A stretch of 23,108 nt of DNA from Thermobaculum sp042408415 (GTDB lineage Bacteria > Chloroflexota > Chloroflexia > Thermobaculales > Thermobaculaceae): positions 1-23,108 of the forward strand of contig JBHORE010000022.1 in NCBI GenBank assembly GCA_042408415.1, given 5' to 3'. Numbering within the stretch: the first letter of the stretch is position 1; every line of letters begins with the position of its first letter. The position numbers were made by a program, and so were the translations under genes. Under the pieces are notes generated by a model. It did no database searches, had not been told where the DNA came from, and saw nothing but the letters and a program-made list of their open reading frames with translations. Of this stretch, positions 1 to 6,585 are shown one piece after another.

Positions 1-1
1 C

Positions 2-1111
2 AGCATTCGTCCTGTTTCCGCAGACTCACTCCAGATTGATGAGCAAGACGACTTCAATCCTTGGATATCACGTGATGAGAATCTCAGGCTACTGTCTGAC
101 GTAGTGGGCATAGATCTCTCTTCTAGAGAGTTCAACCTGCATGTGGGGGAGTATCTGATAGATGTTTTGGCTGTAGACAGAGAGTCGGGCAATATCGTTC
201 TAATAGAGAATCAGATTGCCTCCTCGGATGATACCCATTTAGGAAAGCTGATGACCTGCGCCGCGTTGCTTGGTAGCAAGGTGCTGATATGGGTTTGCAC
301 TGAACTGAAGGATCAACACAAGAAGGCTCTTGACTTACTAAATGGGTCTTCCTCTGAACTGATGATATTTGGAGTGGAGATGCAGTTCCTGCGTATAGGT
401 GATAGCCTACCTGCACCTGTTTTTAGGCTGACGATTAAACCAAACCCGAATATAGGTTATAGCCTTAGGTCTCATCATCTAGTAATCGAGGAGGAGCAAG
501 ATCAAGGATTGCTTCCTGTTAGAGATCGCCCTGCCCTCGCACAGCAGGAGCGATATAATCATTCTTCTGAGTCGGGGTACACATACAAGGAATCAAACCA
601 GTATGAACAGTTGGATTATCAGGAATTCTGGATGGAGTTCAATGAGTATTGTAGGCAGAGAGGAGTACCCTTTACGCTGCAGGATGCGAAGGCTCGAGAA
701 TATTCTATTCCATTGGATCGAGATGGCTTTGAGATATGCTTGATTGCTAGTCCATCTAGAGGTCGTTGTATCTGTGAGCTACGGATAAAGAAGGAAGATG
801 CGTGGAAAACCTTCCAGCTACTTCAGCAGGACAAGGGCTTGATAGAACGTATAGCTGGTGCTTTGGAGTGGAACCTTGCCTCGGGGGGAGCTGAGGCTAG
901 AATATCGATCGAGACAAAAGACGTCCAGCTCAAAGATAGAGATAGATGGATAGAGGCTCATGCGTGGCTCAGACACCATTCCGAGGTGTTCTATAAGATC
1001 TTTGCTCCTAGAGTCAAGATGCTAGCTTTTCTTGAACAAAAGATGAACCAGCCACCCGACTCGGCAACTGGTTCATCTCAAGATGATATTCAAGAAGAAG
1101 CTTCCTACTGA
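2..1111 (+). CDS. DUF4268-like PD-(D/E)XK nuclease-fold protein, 5' truncated
   Basis: The reading frame is open to the window edge. In-frame codons upstream of the GTG at 104 encode a segment containing NPWISRDENLRLLSDVVGID, which continues the conserved N-terminal region of this family (proline-tryptophan, then an asparagine-leucine and a G-I/L-D-L segment). GTG 104 is therefore probably not the start, and the real one lies outside the window. At least 369 residues are present. The visible core is YLIDVLAVD, then VLIENQ, then DDTHLGKLMTCAALLG. This matches the nuclease-like module with Asp and Glu-x-Gln where classical members have Glu-x-Lys. The C-terminal half (WMEFNEYCRQRG to the end) resembles the DUF4268 region. 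The family often occurs near defence or restriction genes, but none is seen here. It converges on the XRE gene with 32 bp between stops. The function is not established, and nuclease activity is inferred from the fold only. Confidence 0.75.
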   Translation, partial: SIRPVSADSLQIDEQDDFNPWISRDENLRLLSDVVGIDLSSREFNLHVGEYLIDVLAVDRESGNIVLIENQIASSDDTHLGKLMTCAALLGSKVLIWVCTELKDQHKKALDLLNGSSSELMIFGVEMQFLRIGDSLPAPVFRLTIKPNPNIGYSLRSHHLVIEEEQDQGLLPVRDRPALAQQERYNHSSESGYTYKESNQYEQLDYQEFWMEFNEYCRQRGVPFTLQDAKAREYSIPLDRDGFEICLIASPSRGRCICELRIKKEDAWKTFQLLQQDKGLIERIAGALEWNLASGGAEARISIETKDVQLKDRDRWIEAHAWLRHHSEVFYKIFAPRVKMLAFLEQKMNQPPDSATGSSQDDIQEEASY

Positions 1112-1134
1112 GGCCAGCATACCCTTTGCTGGCC
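1112..1134. terminator. Bidirectional terminator hairpin between convergent genes
   Basis: GGCCAGCA (1112-1119) pairs perfectly with TGCTGGCC (1127-1134) across a 7-nt loop. The stem begins directly after the TGA of the DUF4268 gene and ends 9 bp before the XRE stop. A GC-rich 8-bp stem in a 32-bp convergent gap fits a shared transcription terminator. There is no long T-run on either side (CCTTGG follows on the + strand), so it is not a textbook intrinsic terminator. Confidence 0.6.
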
Positions 1135-1143
1135 CTTGGCTAA

Positions 1144-1509
1144 TTATTCTTTTACCTCTTTCAGCTCAGATATAAAGTTGGTAACTAGCTTGCGTACCTC
1201 GGGTGGGAGATCTGACCATATGCTGTCCAGAGTTTCAATAGCTATCTGCAGATCTGCCGGTCTGTTTTCCTTAGGTGGCTCCTGATGCCCTGCTATTACC
1301 ATCAAATACTGGAATGGTAGGCCAAGAGCCTCAGCATACCTCTTCAGCGTAGATGGTTCTGGGATACTGCGTCCGAGCACGTGTTGCCCGACAGCAGCAG
1401 GTGAGATACCAGCCGCCTCTGCCAACACTCTGTAGGACCAATGCCTCCTCTGAAGTTCCCTACGAATGACCTCACTAATGGTTTCTTTTTGTTCTACTTG
1501 ATTCGCCAT
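1144..1509 (-). CDS. XRE-family helix-turn-helix transcriptional regulator
   Basis: A 121-residue protein. Residues about 22-73 form an HTH_3/Cro-C1 type DNA-binding domain: WSYRVLAEAAGISPAAVGQH gives the first helices and the turn, then the recognition helix and LKRYAEALGLPFQYLMVIAG. The C-terminal 45 residues (IAIETLDSIWSDLPPEVRKL onward) are probably helical and could mediate dimerisation. There is no peptidase or sensor domain. The ATG has a GGGGAGG ribosome site 11 bp upstream (read on this strand). The gene converges with the DUF4268 gene. The upstream stretch contains an inverted GTTCAA/TTGAAC pair that could be its own operator. The target genes cannot be told from sequence. Confidence 0.85.
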   Translation of the reverse strand: MANQVEQKETISEVIRRELQRRHWSYRVLAEAAGISPAAVGQHVLGRSIPEPSTLKRYAEALGLPFQYLMVIAGHQEPPKENRPADLQIAIETLDSIWSDLPPEVRKLVTNFISELKEVKE

Positions 1510-1548
1510 GATTGCCTATGCCTCCCCGCCTTACTTTGTTTTTACTGT

Positions 1549-1577
1549 ATTCTCTATAGCTTTATAGTGTAGTTCAA
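1549..1577 (-). promoter_or_regulatory. Candidate promoter of the XRE regulator
   Basis: Read on the - strand, TTGAAC (plus-strand 1572-1577) is followed after 17 bp by GAGAAT (1549-1554). The -35 is good and the -10 is weak (four of six consensus bases). It lies about 40 bp upstream of the XRE start. Confidence 0.35.
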
Positions 1578-1598
1578 ACATCCCCAACCAAGTTGAAC
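1572..1598. promoter_or_regulatory. Dyad GTTCAA-N15-TTGAAC, possible XRE operator
   Basis: GTTCAA at 1572-1577 and TTGAAC at 1593-1598 form a 6-bp dyad with a 15-bp spacer. One half overlaps the candidate -35 of the XRE gene, as expected for autorepression by a dimeric Cro/C1-type protein. A 6-bp dyad can arise by chance in AT-rich DNA. Confidence 0.3.
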
Positions 1599-1713
1599 AC
1601 AGTAGTATAAATTACAGTATATACAAAGCTAATGTAGAAAGTCTAATTGTAACCTGTAGATTTTTTATCTTAAGCGCTATATTTGCCACCAGATTATCTC
1701 ACATACGAGTAAC

Positions 1714-1747
1714 ATGCGTAAATTCTGATGGCATATTTATTACGCAT
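1714..1747. repeat. 8-bp inverted repeat ATGCGTAA/TTACGCAT
   Basis: Perfect 8-bp arms separated by 18 bp, located 73 bp downstream of the LOR/SDH stop. There is no T-run, so it is a poor intrinsic terminator. A regulator-binding dyad is the other possibility. Confidence 0.4.
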
Positions 1748-1819
1748 TATTTATACAGAAATGTTCCCAAGAAGATAGGATGAAATTCTCCCAAATAGGC
1801 TAAATCAGTGCTATCGCAA

Positions 1820-3172
1820 TCACTGAACCTTTATTGGTGAATCAACGGAAGACTTCTCTCTTAGTCCTAGTTGATAGCACAGCTCTCTTAGAAATCCTCC
1901 AGCATCGATCACTAGACCGGCTGTCTGGAGGCTACCTCTATCCAATAGTTTAGTAACTACAGATGGGTTTATATCGACGCAAACGGTAAGTACGTTGGCA
2001 GGAAGCAGGTTGCCTACAGCTATTGAGTGCAAGGTGGTACCTATCAGTAGTGCCAAGTCTACTCCTGCTTGAATATGCTTTCTCATAGCGCGCTGCGCTT
2101 CGATTACATCGGTGATAACATCTGGAATAGGACCATCATCACGGATTGATCCAGCCAGTACGTAAGGCACGTTGTTTACTATGCATTCGTACATGATGCC
2201 CTGTTTGAGTACTCCAGCTTCTACTGCCTGTCTTATACCACCATAGTATCTGATCCTGTTGATGGCCCTTATGTGATGCTCGTGCCCATGTTCGTAGGTT
2301 GCACCTTCACTATTGGCATCAAGAGAAACCCCTAAACTAGTATTAAAGAATGCTGATTCTATATCATGGGCTGCCAACGCGTTCCCTGCAAACAATAGAT
2401 GTACGAAGCCGTGTCTGATCAGAGCAGCCAACTGAGGTCCCGCTCCTGTATGCACGATCGCCGGGCCTCCCACTACTAGCGTTGTACCACCTGAATCTCG
2501 GATTTCTCTCATCCTCTGTGCTATCTCGGCGATAGCTGCAGCCTTAGGACGCTCAGTGCTTACAGCACTGCTCATGAAGCTAAAGACGTGTCCCTGTGAA
2601 GCTCGGGATGGTGAACCAAGAAGCGCGGGGCTTCTTGGGCGTTCTATAGGAGAAACTCTAATACCTTGATGCCCTACGACTATGGGAGTTCCCTTTCTCA
2701 CGTCGGACATTGGCACAGTGTAGGCACCTATGGGCTTGCCCTCTTCGTTTAGTCTTATCGCTATAGCCACATCCATCTCGATGTTCTCGACTGGGAACCA
2801 TTTCCCGTCTATCCTGACTTCAGTTGGCATGTTAGTGGTGGAGTAGAAATCTTCGGGCAGGACACCGTCTTTGGGAGCAGGCTCGGTGCGGGCATCTACC
2901 TCTTCGCTCTCTAGAAGCTGAGCTCCGAGTTTGGTAACAGCCTCCATTAGTTCGTCTAGGGTTTCTGGAGTGGGGGCATAAAGTATCAGTCTTGCGTAGC
3001 TGTGATCATATTTATGTTTGCCTACTTCAAACTTCTCTATATAGAACTCAGCATTATAATCCATCACCAGATCCATGACCTGGGACAGGATGTGCGAGTC
3101 TATTATGTGTCCTCTGAGCTCTATAGTCTTATGAAACGGTAGCGAGCTTCTTCCATTACCCTGCCCTTGCAT
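1820..3172 (-). CDS. TIGR00300 LOR/SDH-family protein, probable ornithine cyclodeaminase
   Basis: A 450-residue cytosolic protein of the TIGR00300 family. The N-terminal LOR/SDH domain spans about residues 13-115 (FHKTIELRGHIIDSHILSQV, then the AEFYIEKFEVGK and SYARLILYAPTPETLDEL segments). The C-terminal NAD-binding-type region, about 180-435, shows family signatures GGTTLVVGGPAIVHTGAGPQ, EHGHEHH near 294-300, YECIVNNVPYVLAGSIRDDG with Cys330, and ALLIGTTLHSIAVGNLLPAN. Relatives include archaeal ornithine cyclodeaminase (ornithine to proline plus ammonia) and the C-terminal half of cyanobacterial ArgZ/AgrE. The N-terminal arginine dihydrolase domain of the latter is absent here. The ATG has an unusually close GGAGGG site (3 bp spacing). 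It lies 56 bp downstream of the exchanger gene on the same strand, probably as its operon partner. The family is certain; the exact reaction is inferred. Confidence 0.82.
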   Translation of the reverse strand: MQGQGNGRSSLPFHKTIELRGHIIDSHILSQVMDLVMDYNAEFYIEKFEVGKHKYDHSYARLILYAPTPETLDELMEAVTKLGAQLLESEEVDARTEPAPKDGVLPEDFYSTTNMPTEVRIDGKWFPVENIEMDVAIAIRLNEEGKPIGAYTVPMSDVRKGTPIVVGHQGIRVSPIERPRSPALLGSPSRASQGHVFSFMSSAVSTERPKAAAIAEIAQRMREIRDSGGTTLVVGGPAIVHTGAGPQLAALIRHGFVHLLFAGNALAAHDIESAFFNTSLGVSLDANSEGATYEHGHEHHIRAINRIRYYGGIRQAVEAGVLKQGIMYECIVNNVPYVLAGSIRDDGPIPDVITDVIEAQRAMRKHIQAGVDLALLIGTTLHSIAVGNLLPANVLTVCVDINPSVVTKLLDRGSLQTAGLVIDAGGFLRELCYQLGLREKSSVDSPIKVQ

Positions 3173-3228
3173 ACTCCCTCCAGTTATATTGAAGCAATTT
3201 AGTTAAATCTTGCTAGTATTAGCCTTCG

Positions 3229-4422
3229 CTAAGTGTGCTCTGAAAACTGTTTGGGATCAGTTACCGCAGCTTTCAGTCCTGAGAACGCTTTCGTAAGATG
3301 CCTCCTGCCAACCAACAGTGCTACGAGAGAGCATAGTACGTAGACGAACACCATCTCCATATGGATGTCGGGATACACAAGCTGTATGGCGAACAGTATG
3401 AACAGGGCTCCTGCTCCGATTAGGGATAGTGTCAAATCTAGCAAAAGTATGATGGCAAGTAGGGACTGAGCTGCCGTCAACAGGATCTCCTCCACCTGTC
3501 TGTGATCGAGAGGCAGCGAGTCAGGTCTACCAGCAGATACTGAGTAGATAAGAGGCAACATGGCTATCAGAAGGGTCCACTGGTTGACCTTAGAGGATAC
3601 TAGCGCACCCAAAGCTGCAGCTGCAGCTCCCCTCCAGGCAAATATGGATACCACAACAAATTCGGGGGCTTCTGATGCTAGGGGGGCTAGCCACTGGACA
3701 AGCAGGAACTCGTCGATACCTAGCAACGTGCCGGTTTCTACGAGGGAGTGAGCGAAAGGCTCCGCAACCAGCAGTATGCCTATTGCGGCAATAACTCCAA
3801 GGGCGCCCGTGATCAATCGGCGCCTAGCTTTGGGCAGACTACCAATCATTGCTGCAGGACCTACAAGCTCAGGATGCTCAGCTGGCATCCTGGTAAGCTG
3901 CCACATATAGATTCCAAATATGGCTATCAGTATGGCCATATCTATTAAGCCTATAGAGCTGTTGAGAGGTATGATGAAAGCTATCGCGGTAGCTACAAGT
4001 AGTGTTATTATCTCCACTCCATGGCTAGGCTCCAGAGAAACGCTCTTTCGTCGGTTTCGAAACCATACAAGCATCACTACCAAAGGCCATGCTACACCTA
4101 TAAGCAGTCTGTTGGCGCCCGTCATGTTGGCGACTGCATAGCTCGCATACGAAGGGTCCTTTGCTGCCAGCCAGGCGAACGTGGCATCAACTACGTACTC
4201 AGGTAGTATAGCGATCAATGCCAGTAACGCCAGTGCTAACCCTTGAGATACATCCATCTGTAGGACCTCAGCTGCCCATGAGAGCAGGAACGCAGCCCCC
4301 ACTATCGCAATACCATATATGAGTGCTTGCAGTGGGGCCGCCCCTTCGAGATGTAAGAATCTAAGTATTACCCCGGGGACAACTACTGCTACAGCGATAA
4401 TAACCGCTAACCACTTAGACAA
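3229..4422 (-). CDS. Na+/Ca2+ exchanger (CaCA) superfamily membrane protein
   Basis: A 397-residue integral membrane protein with about 10-11 hydrophobic segments arranged as two halves. The superfamily's alpha-repeats are visible. The first, about residues 60-110, contains AILPEYVVDATFAW with Glu75 and NMTGANRLLIG. The second, about 240-293, contains SEAPEFVVVSIFAWRG with Glu251 and Glu254, followed by KVNQWTLLIAMLP. The acidic residues of the paired PE motifs bind the transported cation in the family. A charged loop around 175-203 joins the halves. It probably exchanges Ca2+ or another cation against Na+ or H+; the ions cannot be read from sequence. The start is TTG, chosen because GGAGGG sits 6 bp upstream. 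It is transcribed with the LOR/SDH gene 56 bp downstream, from a promoter with a perfect TATAAT. Confidence 0.85.
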   Translation of the reverse strand: MSKWLAVIIAVAVVVPGVILRFLHLEGAAPLQALIYGIAIVGAAFLLSWAAEVLQMDVSQGLALALLALIAILPEYVVDATFAWLAAKDPSYASYAVANMTGANRLLIGVAWPLVVMLVWFRNRRKSVSLEPSHGVEIITLLVATAIAFIIPLNSSIGLIDMAILIAIFGIYMWQLTRMPAEHPELVGPAAMIGSLPKARRRLITGALGVIAAIGILLVAEPFAHSLVETGTLLGIDEFLLVQWLAPLASEAPEFVVVSIFAWRGAAAAALGALVSSKVNQWTLLIAMLPLIYSVSAGRPDSLPLDHRQVEEILLTAAQSLLAIILLLDLTLSLIGAGALFILFAIQLVYPDIHMEMVFVYVLCSLVALLVGRRHLTKAFSGLKAAVTDPKQFSEHT

Positions 4423-4472
4423 ACTTATCCCTCCTCTAAATCTTCCCCGTAATAAAGTTTGAGCGCTTATGC

Positions 4473-4502
4473 ATTATAGCTTTACGTAGCATAGCAGAAC
4501 AA
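4473..4502 (-). promoter_or_regulatory. Promoter of the exchanger-LOR/SDH operon
   Basis: On the - strand a perfect -10 TATAAT (plus-strand 4473-4478) lies 18 bp downstream of TTGTTC (4497-4502). It is about 50 bp upstream of the TTG start, leaving room for a short leader with the AGAGGAGGG ribosome site. The -35 is only a partial match. Confidence 0.55.
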
Positions 4503-4580
4503 CAGCATTTACAAAGGTTACTATACATAAAGATAATGTGGCCTTATAATTACCCAGAACTATCCTCTCAGGTGCCCAAG

Positions 4581-4949
4581 ATGAATATCCTATCGAGAGC
4601 TAGGGTATATTCTCTTACAAAGATCAAAGCAATTATAGTGTGCTATCTTTTATGGCTGATTCTTGTGGTTCTGTCTTTTTTCTGTGGTATACAGGTATGG
4701 CGTCCATCAATTGCCCTCTTGCTATACCTGATATTTCGTGATAGCGATGCAGGCCATTTCTTCTATCTGTCAAGCGTGGTAGTAGTTGCGATTATAACCT
4801 TTAGCTTCATGATGTTATCCGAGTACTACCTACGAGAAGGTATACCCAAGGGCTTACTTTGGAACAGGTTTCTTTCCTTATTTCTGCTTGTGTCAATATT
4901 GGTACTGCTTGGTCTTACGCTACAGTACGTTCTATGGATGCTTATCTAA
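4581..4949 (+). CDS. Small hydrophobic membrane protein, function unknown
   Basis: The frame is open from ATG 4536 (137 residues), but that codon has no ribosome site. ATG 4581 has AGGTG 6 bp upstream and gives 122 residues beginning MNILSRARV, a basic N-terminus suited to a cytosolic end. I prefer 4581, with modest certainty. Three clear hydrophobic segments are visible (about residues 17-40, 60-82 and 98-120 from M4581), with a shorter fourth around 43-53 (IALLLYLIF). No family is recognised, and there are no catalytic motifs. It is 64 bp upstream of ispH on the same strand and may be co-transcribed with it. It is divergent from the exchanger operon across a short promoter region. It could be a real small membrane protein or a poorly conserved lineage-specific one. 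Confidence 0.55.
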   Translation: MNILSRARVYSLTKIKAIIVCYLLWLILVVLSFFCGIQVWRPSIALLLYLIFRDSDAGHFFYLSSVVVVAIITFSFMMLSEYYLREGIPKGLLWNRFLSLFLLVSILVLLGLTLQYVLWMLI

Positions 4950-5001
4950 CTGTGCTCAATCCTTACTAAATGGTAGACTAGCATAGGTATTTTTTATGTC
5001 C

Positions 5002-5008
5002 AGGAGGT
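5002..5008 (+). promoter_or_regulatory. Ribosome binding site deciding the ispH start
   Basis: AGGAGGT, a near-perfect Shine-Dalgarno sequence, lies 5 bp before TTG 5014 and downstream of the alternative ATG 4996, so translation should begin at TTG 5014. Confidence 0.8.
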
Positions 5009-5013
5009 GGGTC

Positions 5014-5895
5014 TTGCAGGTCAAGCTAGCAAGAGAATTAGGGTTCTGCTTCGGCGTCAAGAAGACATTGAAGCTCTTTGATGAGATGGGGTCCGATAGT
5101 AGAGGTGTAAAAACTCTCGGAACCCTTGTACATAATCCACAAGTGGTCAGCGAGCTCAAGGCAAGGGGTGTAGGCGTTGCTTATAGTGTTGATGAGGTGG
5201 ACAGCGGCACGCTTACCATAACTGCTCATGGAGCTGGTCCCGACGCTTATGCTGAAGCTCAGCGGAAAGGACTTCGCCTTCTGGACACAACTTGTCCTCT
5301 CGTGACGAAGGTTCAAAAGATTGCTGAGTCGCTGCACAAAGATGGCTACCAAGTAGTGGTCTATGGTGACCCAAATCATCAAGAGGTCCGAGGAATAGTG
5401 GGATGGACTGAAAATACTGCACTAGTGAGTACAGATGCTAAGGAACTTGTACCACGTCTTAAAGCTTTGACTAGTTCTAAGAAGCGAGTTCCTAAGAAGC
5501 TGGCTGTAGTATCGCAGACAACCCAACCTGCTGAAAGATTCAAGAGCTTTATAGCTGAGCTTGTATCTCTTCTCCCAGACGACTTCAATGAGTTCCATGT
5601 GCATAACACTATATGTCAGCCTACGCTCGATAGGCAAAGTGCTGTGGTGGAGCTTGCCAATGAAGTAGATGTCATGGTGGTCGTAGGTGGTAGAGATTCA
5701 GCTAATACCAAGCATCTAGCTGAACTTGCAAGCGAGGAGGGTGTTCCTACCTACCACATAGAATGGCCGGAAGAGATAGACCCGAATTGGTTCAAGGGTG
5801 CTAAAGTTGTAGGTGTTACAGCTGGTGCCTCAACGCCGGATGCTGTAATTGAGAAAGTTGTAAAGACGATCGAGGCAATCAAGCCAGAAGAGTAG
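5014..5895 (+). CDS. ispH: 4-hydroxy-3-methylbut-2-enyl diphosphate reductase IspH (LytB)
   Basis: This enzyme catalyses the last step of the MEP isoprenoid pathway, reducing HMBPP to IPP and DMAPP with an Fe-S cluster in the cytosol. All three cluster cysteines are present: GFCFGV (Cys12), DTTCPLV (Cys94) and NTICQPT (Cys201). The diphosphate-binding residues sit in LVHN (His40), AHGA (His72) and NHQEVRG (His122, catalytic Glu124), and TAGASTPD forms the C-terminal substrate motif. The start is set at TTG 5014 because AGGAGGT lies 5-6 bp upstream. This start also places the first cysteine at position 12, as in the E. coli enzyme. The ATG at 4996 is in frame but has no ribosome site and would put the real one inside the gene. 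Length is 293 residues, near the usual 300-320. It converges with the next gene 20 bp on. Confidence 0.95.
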   Translation: MQVKLARELGFCFGVKKTLKLFDEMGSDSRGVKTLGTLVHNPQVVSELKARGVGVAYSVDEVDSGTLTITAHGAGPDAYAEAQRKGLRLLDTTCPLVTKVQKIAESLHKDGYQVVVYGDPNHQEVRGIVGWTENTALVSTDAKELVPRLKALTSSKKRVPKKLAVVSQTTQPAERFKSFIAELVSLLPDDFNEFHVHNTICQPTLDRQSAVVELANEVDVMVVVGGRDSANTKHLAELASEEGVPTYHIEWPEEIDPNWFKGAKVVGVTAGASTPDAVIEKVVKTIEAIKPEE

Positions 5896-5915
5896 GCGTA
5901 AGTAGAAACGCTAAG
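5893..5915. terminator. Weak convergent hairpin between ispH and the membrane gene
   Basis: The ispH stop and the facing stop are 20 bp apart. TA(G)GCGT and ACGCTA can pair as a 6-bp stem with one bulged G around an 8-nt loop, and on the + strand ATTTTT follows 5 bp later. It is a poor terminator and may be chance. Confidence 0.25.
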
Positions 5916-6467
5916 TCATTTTTCCTGGATATCAGCTTTGGCTAGCACAGCGTATCCTACGCAGATCCAAAGTAGCCCTGCTATTATTAGACCCCTGCCT
6001 AGAAAGTAAGATGTTATCGACTGCAAGGGCATCCAGAAGATACCTGTCATTATTGGAATCAACCTCCAGCCTTCCTTTATACCTGTGCTTGTCGCATGGG
6101 CTAAACCTATAAGTAGTAGTGCGAAAAGCGTTCCCATTAGCGAGGCGATGGTGCTTACTCCTATAAGCGAAGGCTCTTGTGGAGAAGCTGGTGGTCCTCC
6201 TAGTGCTATATAGAATATGTTGAACACGGACGCTATTACCGCGATGTAAGCCAGTGCAAGTCCTAGCTGTGCGATAGCTTTGTCTCTGGGTTGTAATCTC
6301 CAGTATAGACCTACAACACATAGGCTAAGAAGCAACATTACAAGCGGGCTAAGATTGATATTAGCTCCTAACAGAAATAGGAGGTCGTTGGCTATGAGGA
6401 TTACGCCTCCGAGTATCCCTAAAGCTCCCAAGACTCTAACTGCGCCTTCAGACACCTTTACCCCCAT
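5916..6467 (-). CDS. Multi-pass membrane protein of unknown function
   Basis: A 183-residue, strongly hydrophobic protein with five or six predicted membrane segments, at about residues 12-33, 38-58, 66-90, 104-125, 136-155 and 157-177. They are joined by short loops; a basic loop WRLQPRDKA lies near 56-64 and a GPPASPQEPS loop near 91-100. The C-terminus is short and charged (KADIQEK). I recognise no family or functional residues. The ATG at 6467 (read on the - strand) lacks a convincing Shine-Dalgarno sequence. The GTG four codons later has a GGGGG run 5 bp before it and is an alternative start. It is divergent from the large sensor gene, and a perfect TTGACA on this strand (plus-strand 6542-6547) overlaps the sensor's -10. 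No good -10 partner is seen for it. Confidence 0.65.
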   Translation of the reverse strand: MGVKVSEGAVRVLGALGILGGVILIANDLLFLLGANINLSPLVMLLLSLCVVGLYWRLQPRDKAIAQLGLALAYIAVIASVFNIFYIALGGPPASPQEPSLIGVSTIASLMGTLFALLLIGLAHATSTGIKEGWRLIPIMTGIFWMPLQSITSYFLGRGLIIAGLLWICVGYAVLAKADIQEK

Positions 6468-6513
6468 AGATTTCGTCCATACAAAGGATAGCAGGTTTTG
6501 TTTTTATTTTGGC

Positions 6514-6542
6514 TTGCCCAATTAGCTCGCTGCTCTTATACT
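6514..6542 (+). promoter_or_regulatory. Promoter of the large sensor-regulator gene
   Basis: TTGCCC (6514-6519) and TATACT (6537-6542) are separated by the optimal 17 bp. Transcription would begin near 6549, only about 7 bp before the ATG at 6556 but with a normal leader to ATG 6586. This supports the later start. On the opposite strand TTGACA (6542-6547) overlaps the site, so divergent expression may compete. Confidence 0.65.
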
Positions 6543-6573
6543 GTCAAGTAAGCTGATGTTTCCCTCCTTTGAT

Positions 6574-6578
6574 AGGAG
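6574..6578 (+). promoter_or_regulatory. Ribosome binding site deciding the sensor start
   Basis: AGGAG ends 7 bp before ATG 6586 and lies within the first codons if ATG 6556 were used. Together with the predicted transcription start near 6549 it favours ATG 6586. Confidence 0.65.
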
Positions 6579-6585
6579 AAAGGGG

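Larger units (their letters stand above)
1510..1819. other. 310-bp non-coding stretch between XRE and LOR/SDH genes
   Basis: This AT-rich gap holds the 5' region of the XRE gene (promoter and dyad candidates near 1549-1598) and the 3' region of the LOR/SDH gene. It also contains an 8-bp inverted repeat ATGCGTAA (1714-1721) / TTACGCAT (1740-1747) with an 18-bp spacer, which might be a weak terminator or a protein-binding site. I see no coding potential, tRNA or convincing small RNA in it. Confidence 0.7.

Noticed and set aside
132..416. 94-residue frame opposite the DUF4268 gene, and the frames opposite ispH
   Set aside because: No ribosome site or domain, and the opposite strand carries conserved family sequence.
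1144..1509. XRE regulator with the neighbouring gene as a toxin-antitoxin pair
   Set aside because: The genes are convergent and separated by a terminator. The neighbour is at least 369 residues long and matches DUF4268-like proteins, not a toxin family.
5932..6321. 129-residue frame overlapping the 183-residue membrane gene (mirror at 16788-17177)
   Set aside because: Arg/Thr/Ser-rich composition typical of a wrong frame. The overlapping frame encodes clean membrane segments.
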